NCBI GenBank assembly: GCA_025766275.1
Contig: JAFKAC010000089.1
Location: 62,001 to 126,000 of the forward strand
Reading direction: 5' to 3'
DNA: 64,000 bases
DNA from: Lactarius indigo
Taxonomy: Eukaryota > Basidiomycota > Agaricomycetes > Russulales > Russulaceae
Position 1 is the first letter of the stretch, and each line of letters begins with the position of its first letter. The position numbers were made by a program, and so were the translations under genes. The notes beneath the pieces were generated by a model. It did no database searches, was not told the origin of the DNA, and saw nothing but the letters and a program-made list of their open reading frames with translations. Positions 28,799-39,978 of the stretch are shown piece after piece.

Positions 28799-28810
28799 CC
28801 TTGGTCTTAA
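28799..28810 (-). other. H1 primer-binding site
   Basis: TTAAGACCAAGG on the minus strand abuts the LTR. Nine bases are complementary to CTTGGTCTT within a perfect 10-bp hairpin of the LTR (arms 29046-29055 and 29063-29072), again fitting self-priming. Confidence 0.5.
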
Positions 28811-29319
28811 TGTTATGCTCCACAGGCATTAGTCCAACTTGGACACATGACAGCGTAGACAACTTAGCAAAGACCAGGTTAATGGGGACTGTATATCAAC
28901 CCAACACAAGCTAAACAGGGGCTCAACAGGTGCATGCTGCAGTGAAATATATGAAGAGGCTATACCCTTGGTTGGTATAAGCGGAAAGGCACTTAGTTCT
29001 TAAGACTAAGGCAGATAAGAGATGAGTCAAGGTAGTGGATTGAAGAAGACCAAGATGGAGAGTCTTGGTCTTCTAGAGCAACTACTTATACAGGTACACA
29101 CAGGCTTTAAAGTGCTGCTAGAATACTAACTATCCAGTAGTGTAACTAGCTTGAACCCTAGTACAGCTATCCTAGGAATGAATCATACATGGGTTATGAA
29201 TCACATGCAAACTACATGCTGACTGATATGATGTAAGAGTCCATGACTAATGTTAAGTCAGACTGTAGTCATAACTGGTCATGAGTCACACAGAAGGAGT
29301 CAGAGTCTGTACCATAACA
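28811..29319 (-). repeat. 5' LTR of H1 (family L3, 509 bp)
   Basis: TG...CA ends (plus strand TGTTATGC to CCATAACA), related to 29889-30398 and to 43117-43521. It is adjacent to H1 gag on its inner side and H2 gag on its outer side, so H1 was inserted into H2. Its partner 3' LTR is not in the window. Confidence 0.85.
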
Positions 29320-29888
29320 GGAGGATTTTTACAGAGAGGAGGGGGAAGGAATATTCAAAGGCCAGTCACCTGTTATAACTGTGGAAAGGATGGACACATG
29401 GCCTGAGATTGTAGGTATCCAAGAGGTGGTTATCAACAACTGCAGGCATCAAGCAGTTGGTATATCAATACCAATTATCATCAGCAAGAACCTGAAGTCA
29501 CTATGCAAGCAGTGCAAGAAGCACCACTGCAACAGTGTGCCAATGATTGGCTCAACAGAGTGGCAGGAGAATCAGATGATGTAAAGGACATCATCCTCTA
29601 GCAGCTGTGGAAGAAGGAGGGTTTTCAGAACACCTGAACCCATTGGCCTGGGTGAGGGCAGTTAATTGTAACAGTGTAATCATGACTCACTACTGTTCTA
29701 TGAGAGTTCCAGTATTGATTCACACCAGTTATGCAATGGCTGACATACAAGCATTAGTCAACTCAGGAGCAACCCATTGCTTCATGAGACCATCCTTCAT
29801 TAAAAGGATGGTCTTCAGAACAAAACAACTCGACATCCTGAAGAAAATATGGAATATCAACAACACAGAAAACAGAGTGGGACATATC
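29320..29888 (+). pseudogene. H2 gag C-terminus and protease start
   Basis: Begins inside gag (GGFLQRGG) with zinc knuckle CYNCGKDGHMA and a stop replacing the residue after it, then a protease region (ALVNSGATH, with the catalytic Asp changed to Asn). Closely related to H1. Confidence 0.78.
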
Positions 29889-30398
29889 TGTTACGCTCCA
29901 CAAGCATTAGTCCAACTTGGACTCAAAATGGCATAGATGACTTAGCAAATATTAGATGAATGGGGATCTCATATCAACCCAATGTCGGCTGAACAGGGGC
30001 CTCCTTGGCACACACTGCAGCAAAAGGGTGAAGAGGCTCTACCCTTGGTTTGGTAGAAGCTGAAGCACACTTTGTCAAGGACTAAGGCAGATGAGAGTTG
30101 AATCAAGGTGGTGGATTGAAGAAGACCATGATGAGGACTCTTGGCCTTCCACAACTACTACTTATACAGATACATGTGGGCTTTGAAGCACCTCTAGAAC
30201 AATAGGTAACCAATAGTGTAACTAGCTCAAACCCAAGTACAGCTATCCTAGGAATGAGTCATGCACGAGTCACAATCACATGTAAACTACTATGCTGACT
30301 GATACGATGTAAGAGTCCATGACTAATATTGATACCAGACTGTAGTCATAACTGGTCATGAGTCATTTACAATGAGTCCTTCAGTTGGTACTGTAACA
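29889..30398 (-). mobile_element. Solo LTR, family L3, in H2 protease
   Basis: 510 bp, TGTTACG...TGTAACA on the plus strand, with a short duplication TATC on both sides (29885-29888, 30399-30402). The H2 protease frame continues across it. Confidence 0.85.
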
Positions 30399-31739
30399 TA
30401 TCACCCACTACATTGACATCAATGTTCAAACTAAAGGAATTAATAAGGAGATACACTTCCTCATCACCGATATAGGAAATGAAGACATCATACTAGGGTA
30501 CCCTTGGCTTGCAATATACAACCCCCATATCAAATGGTTGCAAGCTGCAATACACAAAGCTATGCTTTCTATAGTCATCCAATCAGTCAATCCACGCATT
30601 GAACGTATCACACCTGTAGTGGCTGCTGCCTCAGTACAAGATGATTACGAAGTCATACACTCCTGCATCATCACTGATGAACAGAGGCAGCAATTTGAAG
30701 AAGGATGCCGAATCAGGGCAACAGCCACTGATCTTGCCATTGCAGCTCAACAATATACCACTAAAGCTGAGTTACCCCCAGAATATCAAGAGTTTGCATG
30801 CCTCTTCAGTGAAGAAGCTTCGGACAGATTCCCTCTCAGCAGGCCCTGGGATCACACAATCAAATTCAAACCTGGAACTGCCAATGCCATTGACTGCAAG
30901 ATATATCCCATGACCCAAGAAGAAGATAAGAAGTTGCATGAATGGATTGACGAACAGTTAAAAAAGGGATATATAAGACCCTCTAAATCTCCGTACGCAT
31001 TGTCCTGCTTCTTTATTAAAAAGAAGGATGGAAAGCTACACCCTGTACAGGACTACTGAAAGATCAATGCTGTCACCATCCACAACCAGTATCCTCTCCC
31101 TCTCATCTCTGACCTCATCATGGATCTTAGTAATGCTCACATCTACACCAAGCTCAATGTTAGATGGGGGTACAACAATGTACACATCAAGGAGGGTGAT
31201 GAAGAAAAGGCTGCGTTCAAAACACGCTATGGATTATTTGAACCAACAGTGATGTTCTTTGGATTGATCAACTCCCCTGCCACATTTTAGACTATGATGA
31301 ACTTCATCTTCAGGGATATCATTACAAGATCACATAGAGGCTGTCAAAGACATGCTTCACATATCTGTGGAGCACAATCTCTACAACAAACTAGAGAAAT
31401 GTGTATTCCACTCTCCATGCATGGATTACCTGGGGGTAATCCTTGAAAAGGGGGTGACATGCATGGACCCTGTCAAAATTTCAGGTATTAAGGATTGGCC
31501 AATGCCAATGAAAGTTAAGGATGTCTGATCTTTCCTCGGCTTTTGCAATTTCTACCAACCATTCATCAGAGGCTTTGCCACCAAAGCACATCCTCTCAAC
31601 AAACTAACTCATAAAGATACCAAATGGTGATGGGGTGTAGAAGAAGAAAAGGCCTTCCAAGATCTCAAGACCCTTGTTACCAGCAAACCAGTACTGGCAC
31701 ACCCAGATTTAACGCAACAATTTGAACTTGAGGTCAACA
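30399..31739 (+). pseudogene. pol: H2 protease end and reverse transcriptase
   Basis: Protease end and RT similar to H1 (SRPWDHTIKF, KKGYIRPSKSPYA). About 80 bp present in H1 are missing near 31323, which removes the catalytic YMDD motif, so this copy was dead before further decay. Other breaks are stops such as TGA and TAG. It is interrupted at 31740 by element E within RNase H (FELEVN). Confidence 0.85.
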
Positions 31740-32116
31740 TGTTACACTACGTATTTTCGCCTCTTGTTTCTTCTCGACTGTTCTCCATACTTCCAAACGT
31801 CCTTCCAACTTGTTGACTCACACCTTCTGTATGATTCGAAGGACGTTCTCGTAGCTTCCATATGACTCACCTCAGTAGTACTTAAGGACTGACTTCCATG
31901 TAACAAGAGCTCTAAGCTCGACTTACTGTATTCAACTGCAGTAACCTCTCGTATAAACATCTTTGGCTTCACGAACCCGAACGATCGCTCGTCGCTGACT
32001 CGTGATTCCCCTCTCGTCTTGTGCATCATCGCTCCGCCGTCTGATTGTCGGCATTATCCGAACTCCGATTCGATCCCTGACTCGAATCCGAACGATATGC
32101 CTTACTGCGCGTAACA
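31740..32116 (+). repeat. 5' LTR of E (377 bp)
   Basis: TGTTACAC to GCGTAACA. Contains AAGCTCGACTTA (31914-31925), complementary over 12 bases to the PBS. Confidence 0.95.
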
Positions 32117-32117
32117 T

Positions 32118-32129
32118 TAAGTCGAGCTT
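32118..32129 (+). other. Self-priming PBS of E
   Basis: TAAGTCGAGCTT, one base after the LTR, is perfectly complementary to AAGCTCGACTTA in the LTR (31914-31925). Confidence 0.7.
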
Positions 32130-32170
32130 TCCCCGAACTTGATTCCTCGAATGAATACAACCGTTTTACC

Positions 32171-33889
32171 ATGTCTAGATCTACCTTTGCAGACGGCGAC
32201 AGAGGAGGAGTGATCTCTCTTCCATTTCAACTGAAACCCCGAACCACTGACAATGTCGCCTTGCCGGACGACCCCCTGCGAACTAACGTCGAATATCTAC
32301 AGAAAGGAGATAGCCAGGCCCCTTGGGCAGGCTATTACACACTATTCCGCGGCGTCAAAAAGGCTGTAGAGAACTACTGCGGTGTCTGGTTTGAACTGCA
32401 GTACAACCCGAACTCAAAACGACATTACGCTGCCTGAGTAGCAGCAGCCAATTTAGGACTTATACACGCTCCATGGGCTAACATGAATATCGATGAACTC
32501 AAAGCCCAGACAGTCCTCCAAACCGCCACCGAAGCAACCATTATCTCTCCAGTCCCGACTCAGTTCGCTCAACATGCCGCGTCATCTCAAGAAGTGGCGC
32601 ACGCATCCCGACCCCCGAGTGCTCATTCCGAAATTATCACCGGCACCGGTCTTAACTTCGACCGCAGCGACAAAACCACTGATAAAGGCAAAAAGAAGGA
32701 CGACGACAAGACACCGCCATCCTGTCGCACCACCATTACCCCAGGAGACACCACCGGAAAAGCTCCAGACGACGGAGACGGCAACAACAGCGACGACGGT
32801 GGACTTACTGCTGATGAACGTAACTTCGAAAAGATCCTCAGATCAATTCAAGGGGAACGTCTCGAAGGCACCGCTCCCCGGGCCTTCTCGGGCAAATGAT
32901 CAGATACACGCCGTTTCTTAGGCGCGTTTCAACACTACTGCTTCATGAACAAGGATGCGTCAATCATCAAGGATCCGTACAAACGAGCCACGCTCTTCCT
33001 CAACCTCTGTGAAGGAGGAGCCGAGAAATGGGTCACTCGCGCAACGGATTGGCTCACTCAGGTCAACGCCGGCACGAAGACAGTCCCGTTCGGCCACGAC
33101 GTTTGGCAACTCATTCTGCGTGAATTTAAGGATGCCTTTACCGACGTCTCCGACGCCGAAAGAGCCCAGCAAGCCCTTCTCAAGTTGCGCATGAAGGAAA
33201 GTAATCTCGATGACTACATTTCAGAATTCCAAGACCTTGCAGACTGCGCCGGAATGGATGCTGATGAGCCTAACGTCCTTCGAATGTTCGCACAAGGCCT
33301 CCCCCCGAAACTCGCCGGATCTTGCATTGGTCACGACAGCCCAGACAACTTCGCGCAGTGGATTCAAAGCGCACAGAAACGTCATCGCAACTGGCTTAAG
33401 AAGCAAGCCATCAAGGAGTTTAACCCATTCCCACAGAACACTGGCCGCCGCCCCGGCCAGAACATCTTTTCGCAAAAATGGACGACAAACGGCAACCGCG
33501 GCAGACAGCAGCAACAGTATCGCACACCACGCAACAATCCCGACACTATGGACGTCAACGCGCTCCATAAAGCAACTACCGAAGATGAAAAGCAGAAGTA
33601 TCGAACTGAAGGACGTTGCTACGCGTGCGGCAAGCAAGGACATCTTAGCCGCAACTGCCCCGACCGAAAACCTCGCATCGCAGTTGCCTCCTCATCGACT
33701 ACGCAAATTGTCCTGACCGTCCAAACGACTCCCGCTGTCATTACCAGCACTCCGCCACCCGTCAATAAAGACACAGTTGTCACGCACGAAGTTCTGGAAC
33801 AACTCGCCAAATTCTCATTAAAGCTTACGACGGAGCAACAAGATGACTTGGCTCAGATGCTCGCAGCTCGTGGCACGAATTTTCTCTAA
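32171..33889 (+). pseudogene. gag: E Gag (two in-frame TGA)
   Basis: One frame from ATG at 32171 to TAA at 33887-33889, interrupted only by TGA at 32435 and 32897. N-terminal domain, low-complexity Thr/Asp/Lys linker, capsid region (NLCEGGAEKWVTRATDWL, MKESNLDDYISEFQDLADC), zinc knuckle CYACGKQGHLSRNC. Both stops look like CGA to TGA changes. It ends in AAT TTT CTC TAA, where a T-TTT slip leads into pol. Confidence 0.88.
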
Positions 33890-36800
33890 GCTCGGGTCCT
33901 TCGGCCTGGATTCGAGCTCTCCTCCCTAGTAGTATCTTTGTACCTAAAGTAAATGCTCTAAAAATGAAGATCAAATTCCCTTACGAACGAAGATACGAAA
34001 CGGCCGAAGCTCTGGTAGACACCGGAGCAACCCACAACTTTATAACTCAAGAACTTGTTGATAAACTAAAGTTAACCTCACATGTTCTTCAACGACCACG
34101 AATTATCAGGAATGTCGATGGAACCGTCAACAAAAGTGGGAGTGTCACTCACTATGTCGATCTGGATCTCTGGATAGACCACGACGTCAGTCGAATTACG
34201 CTTGGATGACTACACCGATTCTACATTGCTGACCTAGGAACCGACCAAATGATCCTAGGCTACCCATGGATGGCCTCGAACCTGGTTAAGTTAGATTGGG
34301 AAGAACCAGAGAACAACCCCGCAATATTTGCACACCCTCAGCGATGGTTCCTTAAAGCCCTACACCTAGACAAGGACGATGAAATTATCATGAGAATCTG
34401 CAAAATGACTCACTCTCAAAAACTTGCCGAAGCCGCCCACGATAAGACCGAGAGGTCGTGGAAAGAACTGGTCCCAACCGAACTTCACGACTTCGAAAAG
34501 GTTTTTAGCGAACAAGAAGCTCAGCGATTCCCAGAGCCAAAACGCTGGGATCATGCTATCGACCTTCTAGAGAACGCTCCTGCCACTCTGGATTGCAAAG
34601 TCTACCCATTAACCCAGGAAGAACAGACGGCACTAGACAAGTTCTTGAAAGAACATATGGAGAAGCAATACATTCGTCCCTCAAATTCGCCATACGCCGC
34701 CCCTTTCTTCTTCGTCAAAAAGAAAGATGGGAAACTCCGACCTGTCCAAGATTATCGAAGGCTTAATACCTGGACCAGAAAGAATTGCTATCCTCTTCCT
34801 CTCATCACCGACCTCGTGACTCATGCCCCTGGGAATGACTGGTATACGACAATGGACATTAGATGGGGCTACAACAATATTTGCATTAAAGATGGCGACC
34901 AATGGAAGGCTGCCTTTAAAACAAATCGAGGCCTATTTGAACCTATGGTCATGTTCTTCGGCCTAACAAACAGCCCCGCCACTTTCCAGACAATGATGGA
35001 CGATCTATTTCGGAATGAGGTTGCCCAGGGATGGTTGAAGGTCTATATGGATGACATCCTAGTTACGACAAAAGGATCAAGAGAGGAGCACCTTGAACGA
35101 ATCCGACAGGTACTTCAAATACTCCAAGACAATGACCTGTTCCTTAAACCGGAAAAATGTAAATTCCTCTGCTCTTCAGTCGAATATCTTGGTGTCATCA
35201 TTGGTCGAGAAGGCATTGAAATGGACGCGGTTAAATTAACTGGCCTACTCGACTGGCCAGTACCACGTTCCGTCACTGAGGTTCGATCCTTTTTAGGATT
35301 CGGTAATTTCTACAAACCTTTCATTGCTGACTATGCACGTATTGCATGACCTCTACATGACCTAACGAAGAAGGGAACTATGTTCATTTGGGGTGACGCC
35401 CAGCAGACCGCCTTCCTGATGCTAAAAGAACGATTCGCCTCACGCCCCATATTAGCCACCATCAATTACAACAAACCATTCACGGTCCAAACAGACGCAT
35501 CTAAGTTCGCCATCGGAGCTACACTCACCCAACCACAAGACGATGGACATTCACACCCTGTCGCATTCTTCTCCGCCTCTCTTCTCCCCGCAGAAATAAA
35601 TTACGACATCTATGATCAAGAACTACTGGCAATCGTGAAGGCATTCCGTCACTGGTGCCACCACCTCTTGGGGGCTAGACACCCCATTTCCGTCCTCACT
35701 GATCATAATAATCTGTCGTACTTCCGTGCACCCCATAAAATTTCAGGACGACAGGCACAATGGATGGAAACCCTGGCCGAATTCGACTTCACGCTTCAAC
35801 ACATTCCCGGCCATTCCAATACAGTCGCCAACCTGCTCTCACGTCGCCCGGACCTTAACGAGGGGGTGGATTCCATCAACGACAACGTAACTATTCTCCC
35901 CAATCATCTTTTTTCACGCCTTATCACATTGTCCACGGATGACGAACGACGGAAAGCCCTACAAGAATGCCACAGTACCCCAATAGCAGGACACCCAGGG
36001 ATAGCAAATACCTGGGCACTCATGAAACGATGATACACCGGACAGGGACTGAAGGAATTCACGGAACAATACGTCAAGGGATGCCCAACGTGTCAGATGA
36101 ACAAAAGCAGAACACAAGGCAAGGCACCCCTACAACACGTAAACGTACCGGCAGAGGAAGGCCCATTCCAGTACATCAGTCTAGACCTGATAACGGACTT
36201 ACCATTGATGGGGAAGTACGACGCCATCCTCACCATTGTGGATCAAGGTTGCAGCAAGGCAACAAAGTTTATCCCATGCACCAAACAGATCACAGGAGAA
36301 GGGATAGCCACCCTCTACCTCCGATACGTATTTCCGTGGTTCGGAATCCCGAAGTGAATCATCTCGGATCGAGATCCTAGATTCACAAGCGCCTTTGCTA
36401 CGGCAATTTGTAAACAAACGGGAATTCAGCAAAACCTAAGCACCGCCTTCCACCCACGGACGGATGGACAAACGGAGAGATTAAACGCCTGGATAGAACA
36501 ATATCTGTGACACTGGGTAAGACAACAGGGTCAGGACGACTGGGATCAATACTTGCCAGTTGCAGAATACGCACACAATTCCTGGCCACACGACGTAACC
36601 AAGCGGACACCCCATGAACTGTTGTTTGGTATGAATCCCACAGTAAACGTCGAAGCAGATGGGGAAGACAAATCTCCGACAGCAACGGATCGATTACTCA
36701 AAGTTCAAGAAGCACGTCTGCATGCCGCACAAGCCATCCTAAAACGCTACAAAACAAGGGAACCTCGTGTCACTTATCAGGAAGGCGATCAAGTATGGTT

Positions 36801-37215
36801 AGATGGGCGCAATCTCAGAGTGACAGCACCCTCAAAGAAGCTGGCACCGAAGCGATACGGCCCTTTCACAATTACACAGAAGGTTTCACCAGTGGCATAC
36901 AGGTTATGACTTCCAGAAACCATGAGGATACACGATGTCTTCCATGTAGACCTTCTCTTCCCATTCTGCGAGACGAAAGCATATGGACCCGCATTCACAC
37001 CACCACCACCTGACCTAATCGATGGTGAAGAAGAACAGGAAGTCGAAGCCATCTTGGATGTACAACGGCGCAAAGGACACAAACTGGAATACCTAATCAA
37101 ATGGAAGGGATTCCCGTCATCGGAAAATGAGTGGGTCAGAAAAGAGGATATGCACGCTGATGACCTTGTCAAACAGTTCTACCTCCAGAAGCGTATAAAT
37201 ACCAGGGTGAATTGA
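33880..37215 (+). pseudogene. pol: E pol polyprotein (six in-frame TGA)
   Basis: A single frame, -1 to gag: protease VDTGATHNFI (34010), RT with YMDD (VYMDDILVTT, 35041), RNase H (TDASKFAIGATL, 35490), integrase finger (HPGIANTWALM to CPTCQM), core ([16 protein letters not shown]), GPY/F region and chromodomain (QEVEAILDVQ, YLIKWKGFPSSENEW). Stops at 34207, 35347, 36031, 36355, 36508 and 36907 are all TGA; relatives have Arg at several of these. Catalytic motifs survive. Confidence 0.9.
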
Positions 37216-37567
37216 AGAGAACGAATCATTCCCTTCATCCTTCACAATGTCTTCACCATCTCAGCTTTTCTCTAACTACAGTCACATCGTCCAAGAAGCA
37301 GCTGCCGTCGCACAGCTGTGGATCGCTGTCCGCACTGGGACGCACGACAAAGGAGATATCCCCACACTGCGACAAATACTCCACCCCAACCTTTTCACTG
37401 ACTACGTCGAACCACCTCCGCCCACTATCGAAGAGATTCACCAGGACGCATGGATCAACGCTCAACTTGCAGGAGAACTCCCATCTATTTCACCAATCCA
37501 ATCTCCCCCACGCTCCCTCATTCCCGATGACCACCCAGGCGATGACTGGCATTTCAATCACCCTCAC

Positions 37568-38146
37568 TGTTACGCCCTAGCAGGGGCGCGGGTTCTAAAG
37601 GTTCTGAATCGCACAAGTATCAAGCGAAGACCTCTGTTGTCTTATTGCTATGAAATACAAGTGATAAATGTGTGGCACAAGGTGCAGCACTACTCTGTAA
37701 TGCAGGACTCCTCGTCCAAAGTGTTTAACACTTCTCTACACTTGATCTTGCTAGTGCACAGAGTATGACAGGTGTAACGCGTTGATATAGTTCAACTGCA
37801 AAGACTTCGAAGTGTCCTGGTTAGGGACTGAGGTAGGGGATGCACAAGAAGAGAGGGATAAGGCGAGGTCACACCAAAGTACAGAGGCAAGGTTGCTAGA
37901 TTGCAAACGAAGCCAAGTCTGGCTTCCTACGGTCTATGGTACAGGTTTATATAGGACAGGGTTCCAAACAACATGAACACAAGTCCACACAATATCAAAG
38001 AGGCTAAACGGAGTAAACAGAAGTTCGGATCAAAGAAACAGCGCCACTAGTAACAGTAGCTCCTTTGGTAACAATGTATAGTACAGAAGTGGAAAGGCAG
38101 GGTGGAGACATACTGTGACTTAGGTCCGAAGCGTCGGATCATAACA
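37568..38146 (-). mobile_element. Solo LTR, family L2, in E post-pol gene
   Basis: 579 bp, TGTTACG...ATAACA on the plus strand, flanked by CTCAC (37563-37567, 38147-38151). Confidence 0.95.
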
Positions 38147-38747
38147 CTCACAGCAAACGTTTCTACGATTTTAATATATCCGCCAGTACCCGCCACCCAA
38201 TACGCACCAAATATGTCAAGTATCAACGGTTTGCACCATACCCCACCATCTGCGGCACCATGGGACGAAATCAAAATGTCTACGAAGAATCCTTAAGAGC
38301 GGCCGACAACAACCAAGGATACCCGGCACTCAAACCTTATCAAATACGCGTCTTCGACCCGGACATGACGATGTGTGCCGACGTCGACCGCGCACTGCAC
38401 ATCATGGACGATTGGCGTGTACAGGCCGAAGTACAACGTTTTAGGACCATGATGGAAGACCTTCAGAGCCAACACGACATCCTGGACAAGCTCAGAGTAG
38501 AGATCGCCGGAACCATGGGAGAAATCAAGGACTCGGTAAGGCGTCTAGGTCAGAACAATGTCTACCACCGCCTCCAACAGGTCATCCAAAACGAAGGCGA
38601 TCATCTTATGTGGGTGCCAAATGACAAGACCCGGCAACAAGTCCAAGAACATTTCCAACAAATCGAAGAACAGCACGCCGAGCTGCTCTGTCGCTGGTGT
38701 CAACATACCACCCACAACACCGAAGACTGCACCATGTTCGTCCAGTG

Positions 38748-39373
38748 TGTTGATAAGTGACCCTTGCGCACTTAGCGGCTCGTACGGTCTGGACTTGCAG
38801 CATGGACTGCTTTAGATTAGATATACAGGACTTGTAGATTAGATACTATTTGATCTGTACAATCTGGACTTACCATTGCGTCATCTATGACATCACTGTA
38901 CTTCTATGACATTATACATCCGGACTCTGCGTTGTATAACACTTTTGTACTTCTCTTTGTTCTTTACTTGGGATTATCTTTATTGTGATGTCAGTATGAT
39001 ATCATCTAGTTCTGGACTCTCCTTGTTCTCCTTTCCCTTGTTCTCAAAGCGTCCACTCTTTTGTCCCTTTGTAGAACAATAGCACCTTTGTATTCTGTGA
39101 CTAGCGTTACTTACCTTGTACTACTGTCACCCTCTGTAGGAGTATAAGTAGAGTACCATGTACGCTCCTGGTCCACATCAGTTCTCACTGTTTGTGTGCC
39201 AGGTAAGCTTCCTTCCCTCCAATGTAACAACATCAGTTCTCACTGTTTGTGTGCCAGACTCCCACTTTGCTTCACTCTGCTTGACACCCCTGTGCTGCTT
39301 CCAGTCACCCTCTATATCTCACCACAGTCTTATCAGTCCACTGTGAGTATAGTTCTTATGTGTCTGTTCATCA
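38748..39373 (+). mobile_element. Solo LTR, family L7, in E post-pol gene
   Basis: 626 bp, TGTTGATAAG...TTCATCA, flanked by CAGTG (38743-38747, 39374-39378). TATA-like GTATAAG near 39140. Contains a 28-bp direct repeat (39175-39202, 39230-39257) whose spacer begins GTAAGC and ends CAG. The orientation is inferred from the TATA-like box. Confidence 0.85.
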
Positions 39374-39601
39374 CAGTGTACTCTCTGCAAGAGGTACGGC
39401 CATGCCGACGTCAAATGTCACCAACCCCATCGCAAGTGCCAAGACGAGTGCAAGGTACCCCGCACTCATTGCCTCTTCTCCAAACCGTGCCGCTCACGCC
39501 CCTTCAGTGAGGATCCTGCTGATGCCGTCAGTCACCAGATGCAAGCCCGCGAGGACCGTCTCATTCGACGAACCAACCAACGCGCCTAAAGGAGGGGGTG
39601 A

Positions 39602-39978
39602 TGTTACACTACGTATTTTCGCCTCTCATTTCTTCTCGACTGTTCTCCATACTTCCAAACGTCCTTCCAACTTGTTGACTCACACCTTCTGTATGATTCG
39701 AAGGACGTTCTCATAGCTTCCATATGACTCACCTCAGTAGTACTTAAGGACTGACTTCCATGTAACAAGAGCTCTAAGCTCGACTTACTGTATTCAACTG
39801 CAGTAACCTCTCGTATAAACATCTTTGGCTTCATGAACCTGAACAATCGCTCGTCGCTGACTCACAATTCCCCTCTCGTCTTGTGCATCATCGCTCCACC
39901 ATCTGATTGTCGGCATTATCCGAACTCCGATTCGATCCCCGACTCGAATCCGAACGATACACCTTACTGCACGTAACA
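39602..39978 (+). repeat. 3' LTR of E (377 bp)
   Basis: Same termini as the 5' LTR, preceded by purine tract AAAGGAGGGGGTGA. Confidence 0.95.

Larger units (their letters stand above)
37247..39589 (+). pseudogene. E post-pol gene with two zinc knuckles, split by two solo LTRs
   Basis: Coding parts 37247-37567, 38152-38747 and 39379-39589 join in one frame of 375 aa once each LTR and one duplication copy are removed; the sum of lengths is a multiple of three and no stop lies inside. Order: N-terminal part; a NQNVYEESLRA block; FDPDMTMCADVDRALHIMDD; a helical/coiled region (about 38420-38570); a knuckle CX2CX4HX4C (CRWCQHTTHNTEDC); a second knuckle CTLCKRYGHADVKC; then a Cys-rich basic tail. 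The second LTR splits the first Cys codon of knuckle two. Probably a nucleic-acid-binding accessory protein; related post-pol regions occur in D, H2 and H3. Confidence 0.8.
31740..39978 (+). mobile_element. Ty3/Gypsy element E, 8239 bp, inserted in H2
   Basis: Full-length element with 377-bp LTRs and a perfect 5-bp duplication CAACA (31735-31739, 39979-39983). Contains gag, pol with chromodomain and a post-pol gene; the last is interrupted by two solo LTRs. The LTRs differ at about 15 sites, all transitions. Stops inside gag and pol are all TGA. Confidence 0.96.
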
